Shown: positions 60,061 through 64,000 of the stretch, piece after piece
Layout: each line of letters opens with the position of its first letter
Position numbering within the stretch: the first letter of the stretch is position 1
Source of the DNA: Abyssalbus ytuae
GTDB lineage: Bacteria > Bacteroidota > Bacteroidia > Flavobacteriales > Flavobacteriaceae
Reading direction: 5' to 3'
Length of the DNA: 64,000 nucleotides
NCBI RefSeq assembly: GCF_022807975.1
Contig: NZ_CP094358.1
Coordinates: 4,188,171-4,252,170 of the forward strand
Notes under the pieces: generated by a model
The model's input: only the letters and a program-made list of their open reading frames with translations
What the model was told of the DNA's origin: nothing
The model's database searches: none
Program-made: the position numbers and the translations under genes

Positions 60061-60465
60061 TTACACTAAATTAATTTCGAGTTCAATATCAGTTTTTAAT
60101 AAGTTAGAGACAGGACATATCTCTTTGGTTTTTTCTACTATTTTGTTTAAATCAACGGTTGATATATCATTTATATTCCCTGTTAAAAATAACAACACCT
60201 TTATTCCCTTTCCCTCTTTAAAATTCATTTTGGCTTCGGCTTTTAAGCTTGCGGGGATATATCCTTTTCTTTGTAAAAATGAGCTTAGCTGCATAGTAAA
60301 GCCTCCCGTATGAGTTGCTCCTGCCCTATTAACTTCTACCTTATTAGCCGTAGTGTCATAATTATAAGAAGGACTATTTAATATATTAGCCGTAGTATTC
60401 AAAGTACTTTTATCTTCTTTTTTCCTTCCTTTCCAAACAGGGGTTACAGACCTTGTAAATTCCAT
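60061..60465 (-). CDS. OsmC-family protein lacking the peroxidatic cysteine
   Basis: 134 residues from ATG 60465 (MEFTRSVTPV); a further 16 in-frame residues upstream look unlike the family. The second motif CPVSNLL with Cys117 is present, but the position of the first reactive Cys (HAAC in OsmC) reads HTGG, with Gly55 instead. The adjacent NPEEL segment is also altered. The fold is kept, so peroxidase activity by the usual two-Cys mechanism is unlikely. Confidence 0.8.
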   Translation of the reverse strand: MEFTRSVTPVWKGRKKEDKSTLNTTANILNSPSYNYDTTANKVEVNRAGATHTGGFTMQLSSFLQRKGYIPASLKAEAKMNFKEGKGIKVLLFLTGNINDISTVDLNKIVEKTKEICPVSNLLKTDIELEINLV

Positions 60466-60649
60466 GATTAGTTCTTTTATTATTTTCGCTAAAATTATGC
60501 TTCCCCCCTGCAATTAATTAACCCTATAAATTATGTTATTGTTCTATTTAAATTATTTTTTAGTGAAGAAACTGCCAATTGAGTTAATAAAAAAGTTATA
60601 TAAGATGAAAACAAAACAGTAATACAGTTATTTTTATAAAAAAAGTTAA

Positions 60650-61660
60650 ATGGCCTTTTTTGAATATATATCACGATTAATTGACGACCCCGACCCGGTA
60701 ATTGTCACCCCTTACGGAGGTTATGCCAATGAAAAATCCATTCATGCCCAGGCAAGGGTACTGGAAGATGAAGGCATTAAACATACCGAAGAAGATTCGG
60801 TATTTAAAAACCTGTATAATTCTTATAAAAGATTTGAATCGGATGAAAAAGAGGGAGCTACGGTAAAAGTGAGCTGGGGAAACAAGAAAACAATTCTAAC
60901 TTCGGACGATGAAGGGTACATTTATCTTGACCAAACCCACCACCTGGACGTAAAACACCAGGAAACCTTATGGATTCCTGTAACATATGAGCTGATTGAA
61001 GGTAATACCGTTATTTATAAAATTACGTCCCCGGTAATGAAACCTTCTCCTTTAGCCGATTTTGGAGTTATAAGTGACCTTGATGATACCGTTATTGAAA
61101 CCGGGGTTTCCTCTACCTTTAAATGGCAACTAATAGTAAATTCGTTTATGAAACACAGTCATAAACGCTTACCACTGGAAGGGGTGCAGGAATTTTATAA
61201 TCTTTTACATAAGGGCATTACCGGTTATAATGATAACCCGTTTTTCTATTTGTCTAACAGCCCCTGGAATATACATGATTATCTATCTGCTTTTCTTAAA
61301 AAATTCAACTTTCCAAAAGGGGTTTTGTTACTAAGGGATATAGGTTTTAACAAAATAAAAAGCAAACATTTTACAGAAAGGAATAAATACCTGAAAATAA
61401 GTCATATCCTTACTACTTATCCCAACATGAAGTTTATTCTTATTGGTGATGCAGCAGACCTGGATCCGGATATATATATTAAAATCGCACAATCTTTTCC
61501 GCAACAAGTGTTAAGCATTTATATACGAACCGTAAATAATACAAAAAGAACCGAAAGGGCTAAAAAAGTAATAGAAGAAAACACTCATGTAAAAGTAATT
61601 TTAACTGAAGGCAGTAAAAAAGCCATTGATCATGCAAGAACCAATGGCTTTATTAAATAA
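60650..61660 (+). CDS. App1-type phosphatase
   Basis: 336 residues. The catalytic DxDDT motif of the HAD-like App1 (phosphatidate phosphatase) domain is at residues 143-147 (DLDDT), followed by YLSNSPWNIHD (Ser/Thr motif II) and later ILIGDAADLDPD. The N-terminal 130 residues form a beta-rich domain. Lipid phosphate is a possible substrate from the family. Confidence 0.85.
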   Translation: MAFFEYISRLIDDPDPVIVTPYGGYANEKSIHAQARVLEDEGIKHTEEDSVFKNLYNSYKRFESDEKEGATVKVSWGNKKTILTSDDEGYIYLDQTHHLDVKHQETLWIPVTYELIEGNTVIYKITSPVMKPSPLADFGVISDLDDTVIETGVSSTFKWQLIVNSFMKHSHKRLPLEGVQEFYNLLHKGITGYNDNPFFYLSNSPWNIHDYLSAFLKKFNFPKGVLLLRDIGFNKIKSKHFTERNKYLKISHILTTYPNMKFILIGDAADLDPDIYIKIAQSFPQQVLSIYIRTVNNTKRTERAKKVIEENTHVKVILTEGSKKAIDHARTNGFIK

Positions 61661-61685
61661 CATGCTAAACTAAAATAAAAATAAA

Positions 61686-62057
61686 CTACAATTCAAACTC
61701 AAATATTTTACCGGTTTCTCTTTTAAACAATTTGAAATTTTTTATAACATCCTCCATCTTTTTTTGTATCCCTTTCGTGTTTTTACCCGATGTTTCTCTT
61801 TTTTTTATCTTTTTCAACTTTTTAAGCAATACATTACAATTAAAAAGGTTTTCTAAAAGCATAATAGAATAGTCCCTTACTTCGTCTAACTTCCTTGCTT
61901 TTATTATAACGTCATAATTATTTTCAAACTTTTTTCTCGTTGTAAGAAGTTCGCTTTTATAATATTTCAATTTATTAACGAACTCATTAATAAGATTGTC
62001 TTTTTCATAATAATTAACCTGCGGTATTGCAGACTGCTCTGTTACTATCTTATCCAT
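61686..62057 (-). CDS. Helical charged protein of unknown function
   Basis: 123 residues, Lys/Glu rich, predicted largely helical, with no recognisable motif. It converges with the App1 gene, 25 bases apart. Confidence 0.5.
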   Translation of the reverse strand: MDKIVTEQSAIPQVNYYEKDNLINEFVNKLKYYKSELLTTRKKFENNYDVIIKARKLDEVRDYSIMLLENLFNCNVLLKKLKKIKKRETSGKNTKGIQKKMEDVIKNFKLFKRETGKIFEFEL

Positions 62058-62134
62058 ATCTCAATTAATTTTTTGTGAAATTACCTGTTTGATTAAAAAA
62101 GAATGGCCTCAAAAAAATTAAATATTAATATAAA

Positions 62135-62206
62135 TCAATTCAGGGTACAGAAAATCAATCGGTAGTTATCCTGCATCTTTTCTACCTCTTCCAAAAAAGA
62201 ATCCAT
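62135..62206 (-). other. Short coding-like remnant
   Basis: An ATG-to-TGA frame of 23 residues with amphipathic helix-like content (FLEEVEKMQDNY), extended upstream in frame by ETYKNT-like text without a start. It may be the 3' end of a lost gene. The remainder of 62058-62451 holds only a direct repeat (see 62331). Confidence 0.25.
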
Positions 62207-62274
62207 TGTATTTTTATAGGTTTCTATTTTTTTTTAAGCTATTTAAATAATAAAATGAGGTTCTAAATTTTTTT

Positions 62275-62290
62275 GAAAGCCATATAACCC
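62275..62290. repeat. Short direct repeat bracketing the MNT-HEPN unit, left copy
   Basis: GAAAGCCAT (62275-62283) recurs at 63480-63488, with similar bases following in both (ATaTAACC against ATCTCAACC). The pair encloses the gene and its two longer repeats. Confidence 0.4.
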
Positions 62291-62330
62291 CCCTGCTAAA
62301 ATAGTCTCCTGACTATGTGCTATATATTTT

Positions 62331-62368
62331 TGTTATTCTTCCCCGAAAGTCGGGAGACTTCGAGGAGC
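62331..62368. repeat. 38-base direct repeat, copy A (upstream of MNT-HEPN)
   Basis: Starts TGTTATTCTTCCCCGAAAGT and matches copy B (63428-63465) at 34 of 38 positions. It contains a C-rich to G-rich dyad able to form a hairpin. Weaker similarity continues about 15 bases to the left. Confidence 0.75.
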
Positions 62369-62451
62369 GAAGAATATAAATTATTGTATTTATTTTGTGC
62401 CCTGTTTGCCCGGGATTTTTTTATCTTACCATCCTCAAAAAATCTTTATAC

Positions 62452-63336
62452 GTGAAACAACAGCTATCCCATTTGCCCCCTGACAAAATAAAAGAACTGG
62501 AAACCGTAACCCAACGTATTATGGCCACCGGAAAGGCAGAAATGGTGATACTCTTTGGCTCCTACGCCCGTGGCGACTATAAAGAACAAAGAGGAAAAGT
62601 ACAGGGAAAACAGAGCGACTACGATATTTTAGTGGTAACTGCTAATGCCGATACCCGGCAGGGGCTCAGGAAAAAATTACGGGGTATTTTTAAGGATATT
62701 GGCATACCTGTACAACTTATTGTAGAAAAGATTGGCTTTGTAAACAGCAACCTGGAAGAAAAACAATACTTTTTTACCGACATAAAACGCGAAGGCAAAG
62801 TGTTGTACAACTCGGGTAACTTTCAACTATCCGACCCCAAAGAACTCACACCCACCCGGAGAAGGGAAATTGCGGAAGAAGATTTTAAGATGTGGGTTGG
62901 AAATGCCGAAATTTTCCTTGAAAATTCTCAGGGCAACTTTAAAAAAGGAGAAAAAAATAAAAAATACTATAAAATAGCTGCTTTTGAACTTCAACAAGTC
63001 GTAGAGATGTGCTATACCACTATAGAAATGGTTTTTACCCATTACAACCCGTATGAGCATAACCTGGAAGTATTGCAAAACCGGGTTTTAAAGTTTGACA
63101 CCCGCGTTAAAGAAGCTTTTCCCCGCGTTACCGAAGAACAAAAAGAACTTTTTGACCATTTGAACTATGCCTATATTGGCGGGCGTTACAAAAGTGAGGA
63201 AGAATTTCCGGTAACCCGGCAACAGTTAAGCTACTGGGGCGATGAAGCCAAAAAGTTACTCGACTTAACGGAACAAATTTGCCAGGAACATATTAAAGCC
63301 TTAAAAGCTATTGAAGCTAAAACCCCGGAAATATAG
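62452..63336 (+). CDS. Nucleotidyltransferase-HEPN fusion protein
   Basis: 294 residues from GTG 62452, chosen because the preceding in-frame codons (from GTG 62395) are hydrophobic and unlike the family. An MNT-type nucleotidyltransferase domain has GSYARGD at 36-42 and SDYD at 55-58, with a short insert between. A HEPN-like helical domain covers about 145-280. MNT and HEPN are often separate toxin-antitoxin partners; here one chain holds both. The gene is visibly richer in G and C than its neighbours and is flanked by direct repeats. Confidence 0.82.
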   Translation: MKQQLSHLPPDKIKELETVTQRIMATGKAEMVILFGSYARGDYKEQRGKVQGKQSDYDILVVTANADTRQGLRKKLRGIFKDIGIPVQLIVEKIGFVNSNLEEKQYFFTDIKREGKVLYNSGNFQLSDPKELTPTRRREIAEEDFKMWVGNAEIFLENSQGNFKKGEKNKKYYKIAAFELQQVVEMCYTTIEMVFTHYNPYEHNLEVLQNRVLKFDTRVKEAFPRVTEEQKELFDHLNYAYIGGRYKSEEEFPVTRQQLSYWGDEAKKLLDLTEQICQEHIKALKAIEAKTPEI

Positions 63337-63427
63337 AATTTCCTGAAAACTCCTTAGGTTTTATTCAGCATATCTTTTCTGGTATTCGTTCATTTTGGCA
63401 ACTACCTTGCTATGAACAATATTTTTT

Positions 63428-63465
63428 TGTTATTCTTCCCCGGAAGTCGGGAAGCTTCGGGGAGC
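63428..63465. repeat. 38-base direct repeat, copy B (downstream of MNT-HEPN)
   Basis: Same orientation as copy A (62331-62368), 34 of 38 bases identical. It lies 92 bases past the MNT-HEPN stop. GAAAGCCAT follows at 63480-63488. Confidence 0.75.
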
Positions 63466-63607
63466 TTGTGAGATTTCCCGAAAGCCATCTCAACCAGGCA
63501 AAGGTTTCTTTAAGTTAATATTTTATTGAAAAGAATTATTATGATTTTCATCGTTTTGTAATTTGGTTATACAACAATTTATATATCTAATAAGTAAAAC
63601 AATCAAA

Positions 63608-64000
63608 ATGAAAAGAATAATTTTAATAGTAGCCACTATAGTGCTTATGCTTATCATTTTTATTTATATATCCCTTCACAGCACTTCAAAAGAATTTGAA
63701 ACATGTGAAATACTAGGTTATAATGACATGGAAGAAATAGATTTTAAAAAACATGATTCCGTTCTTATTGCAGCAAGTTCTTTGTATGAGGGTGATATGC
63801 TCAAAGAAATAATTCAGGGAGAAAACTATCGCGATGTGTGGTCTGCTCCTATTAAAGTTCCCGTAGTTTTTTTAGATACTTTAATGGGAGGTATGAAAAT
63901 AATAAAAGAAGGCGGAGGTAAACAAACTCATTCTCTACGCTTAAAAGCTAAAAATGGTGTGGTTTATACTATACGAAGTGTAAATAAAGATCCTAAAGCG
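63608..64000 (+). CDS. Membrane-anchored protein of unknown function, N-terminal part
   Basis: An open frame of 131 codons from ATG 63608 reaches the window end. A signal anchor at about 4-23 is followed by SVLIAASSLYEG, then GGGKQTHSLRLKAKNG and a TIRSVNKD stretch. This resembles the N-terminus of large flavobacterial envelope proteins of unknown role. The C-terminus is outside the window. Confidence 0.6.
   Translation, partial: MKRIILIVATIVLMLIIFIYISLHSTSKEFETCEILGYNDMEEIDFKKHDSVLIAASSLYEGDMLKEIIQGENYRDVWSAPIKVPVVFLDTLMGGMKIIKEGGGKQTHSLRLKAKNGVVYTIRSVNKDPKA

Overview
The window is a chromosomal segment of a low-GC member of the Bacteroidetes, most likely family Flavobacteriaceae. The evidence is the fused lpxC-fabZ gene, a PorX-type response regulator (type IX secretion control), the lpxD/lpxC-fabZ/lpxA/efp gene order, lipoproteins with short SpII signals, an OmpP1/FadL porin, and promoters fitting the Bacteroidetes pattern TTG-N17-20-TAnnTTTG.

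Layout. 1-12.4 kb, minus strand: core genes. These are a VWA-domain membrane protein cut by the window edge, fabG, a large M16 peptidase lipoprotein, sucD, then a lipid A block (lpxD, lpxC-fabZ, lpxA) continuing into efp and a second LpxD-like acyltransferase, with an HD-domain phosphohydrolase at its head. 12.4-21.2 kb, plus strand: porX, tsaE, alanine dehydrogenase, a DUF4258 protein, aroB, then a polyamine cluster (arginine decarboxylase, agmatinase, deoxyhypusine-synthase-like protein). 21.5-27.0 kb: a complete Rnf complex (rseC-like, rnfB, C, D, G, E, A). 27.0-29.7 kb: an accessory patch of orphan genes, one GNAT gene, a GNAT gene remnant and AT-rich repeats. 29.7-31.0 kb: a divergent SDR/HxlR pair. 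31.1-38.1 kb: ferredoxin-linked oxidoreductases (korB, korA, a dicluster ferredoxin, and a full-length pyruvate:ferredoxin oxidoreductase). 38-49 kb: small HEPN and DinB proteins, a FadL porin, two roadblock proteins, PEP carboxylase with an Lrp regulator, an M14 peptidase divergent from an XRE regulator, and TerC. 49.3-55.5 kb: a carbohydrate-active group (esterase, GH2 enzyme, and an SGNH-acetylesterase/NodB-deacetylase fusion). 55.7-64 kb: a sigma-factor module, small membrane proteins, a frameshifted FAD oxidoreductase, a nitroreductase, an OsmC protein lacking its first cysteine, an App1 phosphatase, and a nucleotidyltransferase-HEPN gene bracketed by direct repeats.

How it fits together. 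KOR and PFOR reduce ferredoxin and Rnf can couple reduced ferredoxin to NAD and an ion gradient, so the middle of the window looks like one ferredoxin economy. The same TGA-N6-TCA palindrome (CRP/FNR type) lies upstream of rnf, in the korA/ferredoxin divergent promoter at about -42 to both predicted starts, and upstream of the fadL gene, which suggests shared control. No rRNA, tRNA, CRISPR array, insertion sequence or phage gene was recognised.
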